Origin: Bacillota bacterium
Lineage (GTDB): Bacteria > Bacillota > Clostridia > Christensenellales > Aristaeellaceae
DNA: 9,888 nucleotides
Reading direction: 5' to 3'
Assembly: GCA_023391725.1 (NCBI GenBank)
Contig: JAEWAH010000097.1
Location: 1-9,888, forward strand
Shown here: positions 1-6,628 of the stretch, piece by piece
Position numbering within the stretch: position 1 is the first letter of the stretch
Layout of the letters: each line of letters opens with the position of its first letter
Notes under the pieces: model-generated
Told to the model about the DNA's origin: nothing
What the model saw: the letters and a program-made list of their open reading frames with translations, nothing else
Databases searched by the model: none
Position numbers and translations under genes: made by a program

Positions 1-155
1 TCACCAAGAACGGTATCGTGCGGCATAAACAGCAGAACGCCAACCATCAGGTGCATCAGAAGACCACCAAGCGCACCCGCCACCTGCGCGCGGCCGGCGT
101 TGTGGACAACAAGGCGGAAGCCCGCACCATCAAGACTCTGCTGCCGTACATTTAA
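1..155 (+). CDS. rpmI: 50S ribosomal protein L35 (3' part)
   Basis: This is the C-terminal 50 codons of ribosomal protein L35, a small basic protein of the large ribosomal subunit. The frame enters the window with codons beginning at position 3 and ends at TAA 153-155. The product is rich in Lys, Arg and His and ends in the family's typical tail (ARTIKTLLPYI; L35 proteins usually end in KRLLPY followed by a hydrophobic residue). The start lies upstream of the window. rplT follows 30 nt downstream, the standard infC-rpmI-rplT order in bacteria, so infC is probably just outside the window. Full-length L35 is about 65 residues, so roughly 15 are missing. Confidence 0.93.
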   Translation, partial: TKNGIVRHKQQNANHQVHQKTTKRTRHLRAAGVVDNKAEARTIKTLLPYI

Positions 156-185
156 GCCATCCCTGGCTGAAGGAGGAGAAACACC

Positions 186-536
186 ATGGCACGTATCAAA
201 AGAGCTGTCAACTCGCTGAAAAAGCGCCGCAAAGTATTGAAGCTGGCCAAAGGTTATTTTGGCGCAAGGTCGAAGCAGTACCATGCCGCAACAGAACAGG
301 TAGCCCGTTCCCTGCGCTATGCCTTCGTAGGCCGCAAGCTGCGCAAGCGGGATTTCCGCCGTCTGTGGATCACCCGTATCAACGCCGCTGCGCGCTTGAG
401 CGGTATGAGCTATTCCACCTTTATTTCGGGACTCAAGAAGAAGAACGTGGAAGTCAACCGCAAGATGCTGGCCGACCTGGCCGTCAACGATGCCCAGGGT
501 TTCGCGCAGCTTGTTGAAGTGGCCAAGAACGCGTAA
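186..536 (+). CDS. rplT: 50S ribosomal protein L20
   Basis: L20 is an assembly protein of the 50S subunit that binds 23S rRNA; in several bacteria it also represses its own operon by binding the leader mRNA. The 116-residue product matches the family's usual length (about 117-119) and has the hallmark basic N-terminus (MARIKRAVNSLKKRRKVLKL), the RSLRYAFVGRKLRKRDFRRLW block at residues 41-61 and the WITRINAAAR segment after it. A strong Shine-Dalgarno (AAGGAGG-like, about 170-177) precedes the ATG. It is the last gene of the rpmI-rplT unit and is followed by a terminator at 560-597. Any autoregulatory leader would lie upstream of the window. The call is secure. Confidence 0.97.
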   Translation: MARIKRAVNSLKKRRKVLKLAKGYFGARSKQYHAATEQVARSLRYAFVGRKLRKRDFRRLWITRINAAARLSGMSYSTFISGLKKKNVEVNRKMLADLAVNDAQGFAQLVEVAKNA

Positions 537-559
537 TCAAACGCTTGAATCCGAAACAT

Positions 560-597
560 AAAAAACCAGCCGTACCGTTTGGACAGGCTGGTTTTTT
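560..597. terminator. Bidirectional Rho-independent terminator between rplT and the convergent permease gene
   Basis: AAAAAACCAGCC (560-571) pairs perfectly with GGCTGGTTTTTT (586-597) around a 14-nt loop. The A run on one side and T run on the other give a GC stem plus U tract on both strands. It can therefore end rplT transcription on the plus strand and the minus-strand permease gene, whose stop codon is at 617-619. Confidence 0.93.
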
Positions 598-616
598 GTG
601 TTCTAATCGTTGAATA

Positions 617-1519
617 TTACAATATCAAATCAATAATAATCCCCGTTATCAGCGCAAAGATAATGACATACGCAATATACAGCGCGAACCGCTTTACACC
701 CAGCACAATCTTCACAGCGCCAAGGTTGGTAATCTTTGTGGCGGGGCCGGTCAGCATGAACGCCGCGGCAGACCCCAAGCTCATGCCGCTTAAGAGCCAT
801 TGCTTTAACAGCGGAATCGTACCTCCGCCGCACACATACAGCGGCACGCCAATGGTGGCGGCCATCAAAACGCCAAATCCCCGTTGGTCGCCGAATAGGT
901 TGGCAAAGGCATCCTCCGGCACATAGCGCTGAAACATGGCCGACAGCAGAACACCCAGCAGAAAGTACACACCGGTAGCCTTTACGTTGCGGCCCAGGTT
1001 TTTTAAAAAGCGCAGGATCAGGTTTGGGTCCGTATCCCGGCTTGCCGCTTCGCCAAAGTTTTTGAAATCAAAGAAGGGCTTGCTTTTGTAAAACAGGCGC
1101 ACCAGCACCCCAGCCGTGACGCCGCAAATCAAGCATGTGAAAAAGCGCACCCAGAGCGCTGTTTCTCCCAACGCCGCGCTATAGATAAGCAATTGCGGGT
1201 TTAAGAGCATGGAACTCATCATAAACGCCGCCAGCCAGTCATGCCGCATCCCCTTTTGCGAAAATGAGGCAGCCAACGGGATGGTGCCGTACATGCATAT
1301 GGGTGAAGCTATGCCAAGCAGGCTGGCCGGGATCAGGCCGAAGATACCCAGCTTCTTTTCCTGCAATTTGAGAAAGAGGGCGCTGATGCGCCCTTTCCCA
1401 AATACGGATATAAAGGATCCCAAGATCATGCCCAGCACCCAGTAAGGAAAAATCTGCTCGAACTGCACGCTAAAGTAAAACCAGAGGTAGATGCCTTCCC
1501 GGCGCAGGATATCAATCAT
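617..1519 (-). CDS. ArsP/DUF318-type membrane permease
   Basis: A 300-residue polytopic membrane protein of the permease family known as DUF318, UPF0718 or ArsP_1, which includes organoarsenical exporters and putative Cu/Zn efflux proteins. It shows the family's internal duplication: SPICMYGTIPL at residues 72-82 and VPLYVCGGGTIPL at 225-237, each with one Cys (C75, C230) and the GTIP signature. The first copy is followed by MMSSMLLNPQL (100-110) and the second by FMLTGPATKITN (254-265), near-equivalent loops. A soluble loop lies at about 145-175. The start codon overlaps the stop of the upstream DUF362 gene (shared ATGATTGA), indicating translational coupling. No ArsR-type regulator or thioredoxin is adjacent, and the first motif has lost the second Cys usual in ArsP (TPFCSCGTIPL, recalled from family knowledge). 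The substrate is therefore open: a metalloid, a metal or another small solute. Confidence 0.85.
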   Translation of the reverse strand: MIDILRREGIYLWFYFSVQFEQIFPYWVLGMILGSFISVFGKGRISALFLKLQEKKLGIFGLIPASLLGIASPICMYGTIPLAASFSQKGMRHDWLAAFMMSSMLLNPQLLIYSAALGETALWVRFFTCLICGVTAGVLVRLFYKSKPFFDFKNFGEAASRDTDPNLILRFLKNLGRNVKATGVYFLLGVLLSAMFQRYVPEDAFANLFGDQRGFGVLMAATIGVPLYVCGGGTIPLLKQWLLSGMSLGSAAAFMLTGPATKITNLGAVKIVLGVKRFALYIAYVIIFALITGIIIDLIL

Positions 1520-2501
1520 CGATGCTCACCAGCGTATAAGTTTTGCTGCCCAGGCCGATCTGCTCCGCGTAATCCAGCGTGTGTACACCATTGCGGGATT
1601 CAATACGCTGGATCACCGATTTCCCATCCTCCGCCGCGTAGATCAAATCCACGCAGGCCTGGTCCAGCGCAACAGGATCCAGCGATGCCAGAATACCTAT
1701 ATCGTGCATATCGGGTGCTTTGGGGTAACCGTTGCAGTCGCAGTCGATGGAGATTTTGTTCATCACGCTGATGTAGAGTATCTTGTCGCCCATTTTGTCT
1801 GCCACGGCTTTGGAAGCTTCCGCCATGGACTCCAAAAAATCATCCTGTATACCGCCCCACATAGACTTATTGCTTTTACCGGCTGTATGGATCAGGCATT
1901 TGCCTTCCTTGGAGGCGATGCCGATGGACATGTTCTTGATCGCTCCGCCAAAGCCGCCCATTTCATGACCCTTAAAGTGGGAAAGAATCACGAAGAAATC
2001 ATAGTTTGCAAGATGGGAGCCCACCAGGTCTTCCTTCAAATGCTTTCCGTTCTCAATAGGAAGCGCAAGGGATCCATCCGTATCCAGGATATCCACCGGA
2101 GCGACAGCCGTAAAGCCATGATCTTCCGCTACCTGCAAATGCATGGCGGTAGATGCGCGTCGGCCGCCATAGGCCGTATTGCTGTCCACAAAGGTACCAT
2201 TTACGCTTAAAACAAAATCCTTGATTAGATCAGGCGAGAGAAAGTTTTTGCCGGTGGGTTCGCCCATATGGACCTTGATGGCCACCTTTCCGGTGGCTTC
2301 GCGGTTTAGGGCCTTGTAGATGGCAATCAAACCGGCAGGGCTTATGTCCTTGGTCATGTATACGGTGGAACCGGCAGGTGCGCTTTCAGCCTGAGCGCAG
2401 GGCCAGGCAAAGCATACGGCCAATAGCAAACATGTCAACAGAGCTGCAATGCGGAACGCATTTGCATAAGGGCAGGATATGTCTTTTGTCGCACGCTTCA
2501 T
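1512..2501 (-). CDS. Secreted DUF362 domain protein
   Basis: A 329-residue protein with a signal peptide: basic start (MKRATK), hydrophobic stretch about 16-34 and a likely signal peptidase I site after AQA (residue 38). The mature part is a DUF362 domain. Recognisable segments are VAIKVHMGEPTGKNFLSPDLIKD (about 73-95), FVDSNTAYGGRR (104-115), SHFKGHEMGGFGGAIKNMSIG (174-194) and the C-terminal DCDCNGYPKAPDMHDIGILASLDPVALDQA (253-282), which matches the conserved DxGILASxDPVALDxA end of the family. DUF362 has no firmly established biochemical role; some members are fused to 4Fe-4S ferredoxin modules, but this one has no CxxCxxC ferredoxin motif. The mature protein keeps four Cys (202, 254, 256, 283), so binding of a metal or cluster is possible but unproven. 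It is first in an operon with the permease, with an AAGGGAG Shine-Dalgarno at 2510-2516. Confidence 0.87.
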   Translation of the reverse strand: MKRATKDISCPYANAFRIAALLTCLLLAVCFAWPCAQAESAPAGSTVYMTKDISPAGLIAIYKALNREATGKVAIKVHMGEPTGKNFLSPDLIKDFVLSVNGTFVDSNTAYGGRRASTAMHLQVAEDHGFTAVAPVDILDTDGSLALPIENGKHLKEDLVGSHLANYDFFVILSHFKGHEMGGFGGAIKNMSIGIASKEGKCLIHTAGKSNKSMWGGIQDDFLESMAEASKAVADKMGDKILYISVMNKISIDCDCNGYPKAPDMHDIGILASLDPVALDQACVDLIYAAEDGKSVIQRIESRNGVHTLDYAEQIGLGSKTYTLVSIDD

Positions 2502-2519
2502 TTGATACGCTCCCTTATC

Positions 2520-2537
2520 ATGTTATTTGTTTAACAT
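2520..2537. promoter_or_regulatory. Candidate operator in the DUF362 leader
   Basis: An inverted repeat, ATGTTA-N6-TAACAT, lies between the predicted transcription start (about 2550, minus strand) and the Shine-Dalgarno of the DUF362 gene. Its position in the first 30 transcribed bases suits a repressor site. The binding protein is unknown and no regulator gene is nearby. Confidence 0.4.
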
Positions 2538-2556
2538 ATTCAGGCATCTGTCTGCT

Positions 2557-2584
2557 ATCATACCATAGATCAGAATAAGGTCAA
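2557..2584 (-). promoter_or_regulatory. SigA-type promoter of the DUF362-permease operon
   Basis: On the minus strand TTGACC (2579-2584) and TATGAT (2557-2562) are separated by 16 bp. This places transcription start near 2550, about 50 nt before the ATG at 2501. Confidence 0.7.
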
Positions 2585-2630
2585 GTATTTTTTTCCATTT
2601 ATGTTCCATTATCCCAGCCACAACCGTACA

Positions 2631-2664
2631 AGAAAGCCGCCCGGCCAGCCGAAGCCTGCCGGGC
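2631..2664 (-). terminator. Rho-independent terminator of the GH2-like remnant
   Basis: GCCCGGC (2658-2664 on the minus strand) pairs with GCCGGGC (2639-2645) around a CTTCGG-type loop, followed on the minus strand by GGCTTTCTTG. It sits about 20 nt after the stop codon of the glycosidase C-terminal remnant and before the DUF362 promoter, so it belongs to a minus-strand gene that is no longer present in full. Confidence 0.7.
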
Positions 2665-2683
2665 AGCATTCGTAAGTGCCTGC

Positions 2684-2790
2684 TTATACCTTTGCTGCCT
2701 GTAGATGGACCACAATCTCTGAAAGGCCCGCAGCACGCAGATGCAATTGCACCTTCCCCGGTGTCAGGCCGGCGCGTATGAACACATATG
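2684..2790 (-). pseudogene. C-terminal remnant of a GH2-type glycosidase (beta-galactosidase-like)
   Basis: The minus-strand frame ending at TAA (2684-2686) reads about 34 residues including VFIRAGLTPGKVQLHLRAAG followed by LSEIVVHLQAAKV. This RAGxxPGKVxLxxxAxGL...VxL pattern resembles the last Ig-like strand pair of many GH2 beta-galactosidases, from memory of the family. The frame is open only to a stop just upstream of 2842, and the remaining 800-plus residues of such an enzyme are absent because the GH9 promoter and gene occupy that space. An intact terminator follows. I read it as the stump left after a deletion or replacement upstream. The alternative is chance similarity in a small ORF; no Shine-Dalgarno supports it as an independent gene. 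Confidence 0.5.
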
Positions 2791-2820
2791 TAGTCATCTT
2801 CCTTGCGAAAATTCCGAAAA

Positions 2821-2839
2821 CGATTGAAACGATCAATCG
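2821..2839. promoter_or_regulatory. 19-bp palindromic operator over the GH9 -35 box
   Basis: CGATTGA-AACGA-TCAATCG is a perfect inverted repeat with 7-bp arms. It covers the -35 hexamer TTGAAA (2824-2829) of the GH9 promoter, so a bound dimer would block RNA polymerase. Length and symmetry suit a helix-turn-helix regulator of sugar genes (LacI or GntR type, for example), but the family cannot be fixed from the site. Confidence 0.6.
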
Positions 2840-2852
2840 CATCCCTTATAAT
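2824..2852 (+). promoter_or_regulatory. SigA-type promoter of the GH9 gene
   Basis: TTGAAA (2824-2829), a 17-bp spacer and a perfect TATAAT (2847-2852) predict a start near 2859, about 40 nt before the ATG at 2898. Because transcription begins here, the reading frame that stays open upstream to 2676 cannot be part of the protein. Confidence 0.82.
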
Positions 2853-2897
2853 GGAAAAAGAATCGCATGTGTACCGTCTGCCGAAACGGAGGGAAGC

Positions 2898-4661
2898 ATG
2901 AAAAAGCAAAACAGCACATTCAGGATCACATCACGGACGCTCGCCCTTCTTTGGGCGGCATTGTTGTTTTTCATGTATTCTATTGCCCTTACGCAGCGGG
3001 CGGAAAAATCGGAGGAGGCCTTTTTGATGAGCGCGAGCGCACAAAGTTCCACAAAGATGGGGATGAGCAGAGATATCCTGATTGATCAGATCGGCTATAA
3101 GCCCGGGGAAGAAAAGATCGCCTTCTTCCGGGGCAAAGCCCTGGGCGATGGCTTTGAAGTGATGGACGAGAACGGGAAGGTGGTCTATGCGGGCACACTT
3201 TCGCAGGCCAAAGCTGACGCGGCCTCGGGGGATACGGTTGCCTTCGGGGATCTCAGCGCCGTATCACAGCCCGGCACTTATTGTCTGCGCGCGGGTGGTG
3301 AAGTCTCGCCTTCATTTCAAATAAGAGAAGATGTCCATGCTGCCTGCTTTAAGGATGTGGTGCGGTTCTTCTACCTCCAGCGATGCGGCAGCGCTCTTCC
3401 CAAAGACCTGGCCGGAGCCTATGCCCACCCGGCCTGCCATACGGGGATAGCGACAGTATACGGTGCCAAGGAAACGAAGGAAGTCTCGGGCGGATGGCAT
3501 GACGCCGGTGATTACGGACGCTATGTGGTCCCTGGGGCTAAGACGGCGGCAGACCTTTTGCTGGCCTATAAAGCAAACCCCACCCTGTTCGGAGATGATT
3601 TCAACATTCCCGAAAGCGGAAACGACATCCCCGACATACTGGATGAAGTCCGCTACGAGCTGGACTGGCTCTTGAAAATGCAGGATGAGAAATCAGGCGG
3701 CGCGTACCACAAAGTCACCTGCGAAAACTTCCCCGGCTTTGTGATGCCGGAAAAGGAAACGGCGTCCCTGGTGCTTAGCCCCATCTCCACCACCGCCACG
3801 GGAGATTTTGCCGCCATCATGGCCCTGGCTTCCAGGATCTACAAGGATTTCGATGCCGCCTTTGCCGATACATGCCTTAGCGCGGCACAAAAGGCCTGGG
3901 CGTATTTGATAACCCACCCCAACGTAACCGGCGGCTTCCACAACCCCGACCGCATCGTTACCGGGGAATACGGTGACGGCGAAGATGCGGACGAGCGGTA
4001 TTGGGCCGCGTGCGAATTGTTTTGCACCACGAAAAAAGCGGAATACCGGAATCACGCCGACCATCTGCTGAATTCACAGGCGCTTTCAGGCTTAGGCTGG
4101 GAGGATGTTGGAACGTACGGCCACATGGCCTATCTTGCAGCCGGGACAGGGACGCCTGCCAGTATCGAAAAGATCACAGCCCATGTTTTGAACGAGGCGG
4201 AAGATCTGCTGGCCGTCGCCAGTAAAGATGGCTACCGCAATACCCTTGGGCTGGACTATCCCTGGGGCAGCAACATGGTGGTGGCCAACCACGCCATGCA
4301 CCTGCTTTTCTTCTCTTCCCTTGCGCCTGAAAAGGCGGCAGCGTACCGTCAGGCCTCCGGGCAACTGATGCATTACCTGTTTGGGGCCAATCCCATGGGC
4401 TATTGTTATGTAAGCGGCCATGGCACGGTTTCGCCCCTTCATCCCCACCACCGGCCCAGCGGGGCCGCAAACAGCGCCATGCCCGGCATGCTTTCCGGCG
4501 GACCCGACCGCGGCCTGCACGATCCCTGCGCCAAGTCGGTCCTTGCTTTAAAGCCGCCTGCCAAGTGCTATGTGGACGATGTGCAAAGCTATTCCACCAA
4601 CGAGGTGGCCATCTACTGGAATTCGCCACTGGTGTATGTGATGGCAGCGCTTGCAAAATAA
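2898..4661 (+). CDS. Glycoside hydrolase family 9 glycanase with N-terminal Ig-like domain
   Basis: A 587-residue exported GH9 enzyme, a family that cleaves beta-1,4-glucans such as cellulose by inversion. Order: hydrophobic segment about 14-31 (signal peptide or anchor, possible cleavage at ASA-Q, 46-49); CelD_N-type Ig-like domain about 58-142, opening with LIDQIGYKPGEEK; then the (alpha/alpha)6 catalytic domain. Catalytic features are intact: SGGWHDAGDYGRYV (197-210) with the nucleophilic-water base pair D202/D205, GHGTVSPLHPHHR (507-519), and NEVAIYWNSPLVY (568-580) with the likely general acid E569. No carbohydrate-binding module or dockerin is present. The ATG at 2898 is chosen because GGAGGG (2888-2893) precedes it, it opens the signal sequence, and the promoter lies just upstream; the frame is open for 74 more codons upstream, but these lie over the promoter and an antisense remnant. 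Single-gene unit with its own terminator. Cellulose, mixed-linkage glucan, xyloglucan or a glucosaminide could be the substrate. Confidence 0.93.
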   Translation: MKKQNSTFRITSRTLALLWAALLFFMYSIALTQRAEKSEEAFLMSASAQSSTKMGMSRDILIDQIGYKPGEEKIAFFRGKALGDGFEVMDENGKVVYAGTLSQAKADAASGDTVAFGDLSAVSQPGTYCLRAGGEVSPSFQIREDVHAACFKDVVRFFYLQRCGSALPKDLAGAYAHPACHTGIATVYGAKETKEVSGGWHDAGDYGRYVVPGAKTAADLLLAYKANPTLFGDDFNIPESGNDIPDILDEVRYELDWLLKMQDEKSGGAYHKVTCENFPGFVMPEKETASLVLSPISTTATGDFAAIMALASRIYKDFDAAFADTCLSAAQKAWAYLITHPNVTGGFHNPDRIVTGEYGDGEDADERYWAACELFCTTKKAEYRNHADHLLNSQALSGLGWEDVGTYGHMAYLAAGTGTPASIEKITAHVLNEAEDLLAVASKDGYRNTLGLDYPWGSNMVVANHAMHLLFFSSLAPEKAAAYRQASGQLMHYLFGANPMGYCYVSGHGTVSPLHPHHRPSGAANSAMPGMLSGGPDRGLHDPCAKSVLALKPPAKCYVDDVQSYSTNEVAIYWNSPLVYVMAALAK

Positions 4662-4675
4662 CGCAGCCCCTCTTG

Positions 4676-4704
4676 CCGGGAAGGTGTGCCTTTCCGGTCT
4701 TTTT
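4676..4704 (+). terminator. Rho-independent terminator of the GH9 gene
   Basis: CCGGGAAGG (4676-4684) pairs with CCTTTCCGG (4689-4697), with one G-T wobble and a TGTG loop, followed by TCTTTTT. It lies 15 nt after the GH9 stop. Confidence 0.87.
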
Positions 4705-4716
4705 GCCATTTTCCCG

Positions 4717-4745
4717 TTTCACACATCGTCTTTTCCTGCTATAAT
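4717..4745 (+). promoter_or_regulatory. Promoter of the DUF2156-GNAT operon
   Basis: TTTCAC (4717-4722), 17-bp spacer, TATAAT (4740-4745) with an upstream TG (extended -10). It follows the GH9 terminator directly and predicts a start near 4752, which excludes translation starts upstream of that point. Confidence 0.72.
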
Positions 4746-4780
4746 AAGTAAGGTTGGATTTTTCTTTCAGCATGATATGA

Positions 4781-4788
4781 AAAGAGGT
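4781..4788 (+). promoter_or_regulatory. Shine-Dalgarno selecting a TTG start
   Basis: AAAGAGGT lies 9 nt before TTG 4798. The in-frame ATG at 4777 has only T-rich sequence before it and no ribosome-binding site, and the ATG at 4651 is upstream of both terminator and promoter. This decides the start of the DUF2156 gene. Confidence 0.6.
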
Positions 4789-4797
4789 CCTTGGCGC

Positions 4798-5694
4798 TTG
4801 AAACTGGACTACAAGGAAATAGAGCTTAAAGACCGAGAATGGATGGATCCCCTATTAAAAATGAGCGGGCGCGGCTCGCTGGATTACAGCTTCACTACCG
4901 CCTTCCTTTGGCGATGCGTTTACAAGTACAAAGCAGCGCGGCTGAACGATTACCTGATTATCCTTTGCGGCCTCCAAGAACCCAGTTATCTTTTCCCCGC
5001 CGGGCAAGGCCCGCTGGAACCGGTCATCGAGGCGCTGATCGAGGACGCCAGGCAAAGGGGCACGAAGCTTGCCTTCAATACGATCCTGGCCAATGATAAA
5101 GAAAAATTGGAACAATTGTACCCCGGCAGGTTTGAATTTACCCCCTTTAGGGACGGGCAAGACTACATTTACACCACCCAAAGCCTTGCCACCCTCACCG
5201 GCAAGAAGCTGGCCGCCAAACGCAACCACATCCACCGTTTTACGGATAATCACCCGTCCTGGGCATATGAGCCGCTAACGGAAAAGAACATGGATGAGGC
5301 CAGGCAGATGAACATGGCCTGGTGTCTTCAGGCGGGCTGCCTGGAAGATCGCAGCCTGTATGATGAATCCTGCGCGGTAGAGCAGGCCCTGCGCCACTTT
5401 TCAGAACTGAAGCTGGATGGCGGGCTCCTGCGGGCGGAAGGCCGGGTGGTAGGATTCTCCATTGGCGATCCACTGAGCGACGATACGTATCTTGTTCACT
5501 TTGAAAAAGCCTTTGCCGATGTGCAAGGCGCCTATCCCATGATCAATCAGCAATTTGTACTGCATAACTGCATGGATTTCGCCTATGTTAACCGGGAGGA
5601 GGACGCCGGCGTCCCCGGGCTTCGCCAGGCAAAGCTTTCTTACTGTCCGGATCATCTGGTAGAAAAATACCAGGCGACCCTTGTGGAGGCGTGA
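4798..5694 (+). CDS. DUF2156 domain protein (PG lysyltransferase C-terminal-like)
   Basis: A 298-residue soluble protein matching the DUF2156 family, related to the C-terminal GNAT-fold domain of phosphatidylglycerol lysyltransferases (MprF) but without membrane segments. Recognisable features are the start KLDYKEIELKDREWMDPLL, YSFTTAFLWR (about 31-40), YLFPAGQGP (about 64-72), DYIYTTQSLATLTGKKLAAKRNHIHRF (about 122-148, the family's typical YLTGKKLHKKRNHINKF-like block), and the C-terminal stretch ending LRQAKLSYCPDHLVEKYQA, which resembles the family's KxSYxPxxxxxKY end. The function of stand-alone members is not established; an aminoacyl- or acyl-transfer role is inferred from the fold. 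The TTG start is chosen from the Shine-Dalgarno at 4781-4788. First gene of a two-gene operon, with the GNAT gene 7 nt downstream. Confidence 0.85.
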   Translation: MKLDYKEIELKDREWMDPLLKMSGRGSLDYSFTTAFLWRCVYKYKAARLNDYLIILCGLQEPSYLFPAGQGPLEPVIEALIEDARQRGTKLAFNTILANDKEKLEQLYPGRFEFTPFRDGQDYIYTTQSLATLTGKKLAAKRNHIHRFTDNHPSWAYEPLTEKNMDEARQMNMAWCLQAGCLEDRSLYDESCAVEQALRHFSELKLDGGLLRAEGRVVGFSIGDPLSDDTYLVHFEKAFADVQGAYPMINQQFVLHNCMDFAYVNREEDAGVPGLRQAKLSYCPDHLVEKYQATLVEA

Positions 5695-5701
5695 ATCTCC
5701 C

Positions 5702-6553
5702 ATGATCCGTTTTGCGCTTGACAACGACCTTACTCAGCTCAAGGCGCTGTGGGAAGAGGCTTTCGGCGATACGCCGGAGGATACGGATGATTACTTTACC
5801 CGCCGCCATCAAAACGACTGCATGCTGGTTTTCGTTCAGGAAGGTGATATCGCCGGGATGCTCTCGCTTTTGCCCGTAACGCTCGCCTCGCAAGGCCGGG
5901 AATTTCCCGCGCGGTATATCTATGGCGTCGCCACCAAGCAGACCTTCCGCGGCCAGGGGATCAGCACGCGGCTGATGGAATATACCCATGCCTTTATGAA
6001 AGAGCAGGGCGAAAAGGCAGCCATACTGGTGCCCGCCTCTCCCAGTCTTTTCGACTTTTACGGCAAGCGGGGATATAAAACCATCTTCTCTTTGGACATC
6101 GCGCAAAAAACGGCCAAAGAAATCTTTCCCTCCCCCATGGACGGTCACGCTGCGCCCTGCGATACGGCTACCTATACCCAGATACGGGACAAGGCCTTCT
6201 TCTCAAGCAGCCTGTATGTCCGCTGGGATGAGCGCGCGGTGGATTATGCCGTCACCAGCCTTTCCTCCCCCGGGGGCTTATTGCATCTTAAAGCGCCTGG
6301 CGGCGAGGGCTGCGCCCTATGGGAGCGCCAGGAGAATGAGGTGCTGGTGCGGGATCTTGCCCTTGTGAACATGGATATGCATACGGCCCTTTCTTTGCTG
6401 CATACGGTCCTGCAAGCGCCCCTGTATACCCTGCGCCTTATGCCGGGCTCCTTCCCCGGCGCTGTCTCCCGCCCCTTCGGAATGATCCGCTGGCTGGATG
6501 CGGAGCCCATCCTTTCCGGCAGTCCGCCGTATCTATCTTTGGCTCTAGATTAA
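5702..6553 (+). CDS. GNAT family N-acetyltransferase
   Basis: A 283-residue protein with an N-terminal GNAT domain (about 1-130). The acetyl-CoA pyrophosphate-binding motif A is clear: YGVATKQTFRGQGISTRLM (74-92) with R83-G-Q-G86. It is followed by ILVPASPSLFDFYGKRGYK (108-126), the usual GNAT motif B region. The C-terminal 150 residues are unlike a simple GNAT and may be a second GNAT-like or sterol-carrier-like domain, as in Eis-type acetyltransferases. Acceptor unknown. GGAGG (5685-5689), inside the end of the DUF2156 gene, is its ribosome-binding site, with a rather long 12-nt spacing to the ATG; the frame is open seven codons further up, but no better start is seen. Operon with the upstream DUF2156 gene; both encode GNAT-fold proteins. 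Confidence 0.87.
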   Translation: MIRFALDNDLTQLKALWEEAFGDTPEDTDDYFTRRHQNDCMLVFVQEGDIAGMLSLLPVTLASQGREFPARYIYGVATKQTFRGQGISTRLMEYTHAFMKEQGEKAAILVPASPSLFDFYGKRGYKTIFSLDIAQKTAKEIFPSPMDGHAAPCDTATYTQIRDKAFFSSSLYVRWDERAVDYAVTSLSSPGGLLHLKAPGGEGCALWERQENEVLVRDLALVNMDMHTALSLLHTVLQAPLYTLRLMPGSFPGAVSRPFGMIRWLDAEPILSGSPPYLSLALD

Positions 6554-6628
6554 GCAGCTATCGAAAAATGTTTTTCTACATCCATGGGCCTTTAGAAGAT
6601 CTTTTTTAGATCGCTCAATCAGTTCATC

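Noticed and set aside
1491..2210. 239-codon plus-strand frame over the DUF362 gene
   Set aside because: The minus-strand frame has a signal peptide, conserved DUF362 motifs, a promoter and operon coupling; the plus-strand product is unrecognisable.
2523..2909. 128-codon minus-strand ORF between DUF362 and GH9 as a gene
   Set aside because: It runs across a terminator and the DUF362 promoter in a different frame from the GH2-like tail, and has no recognisable domain.
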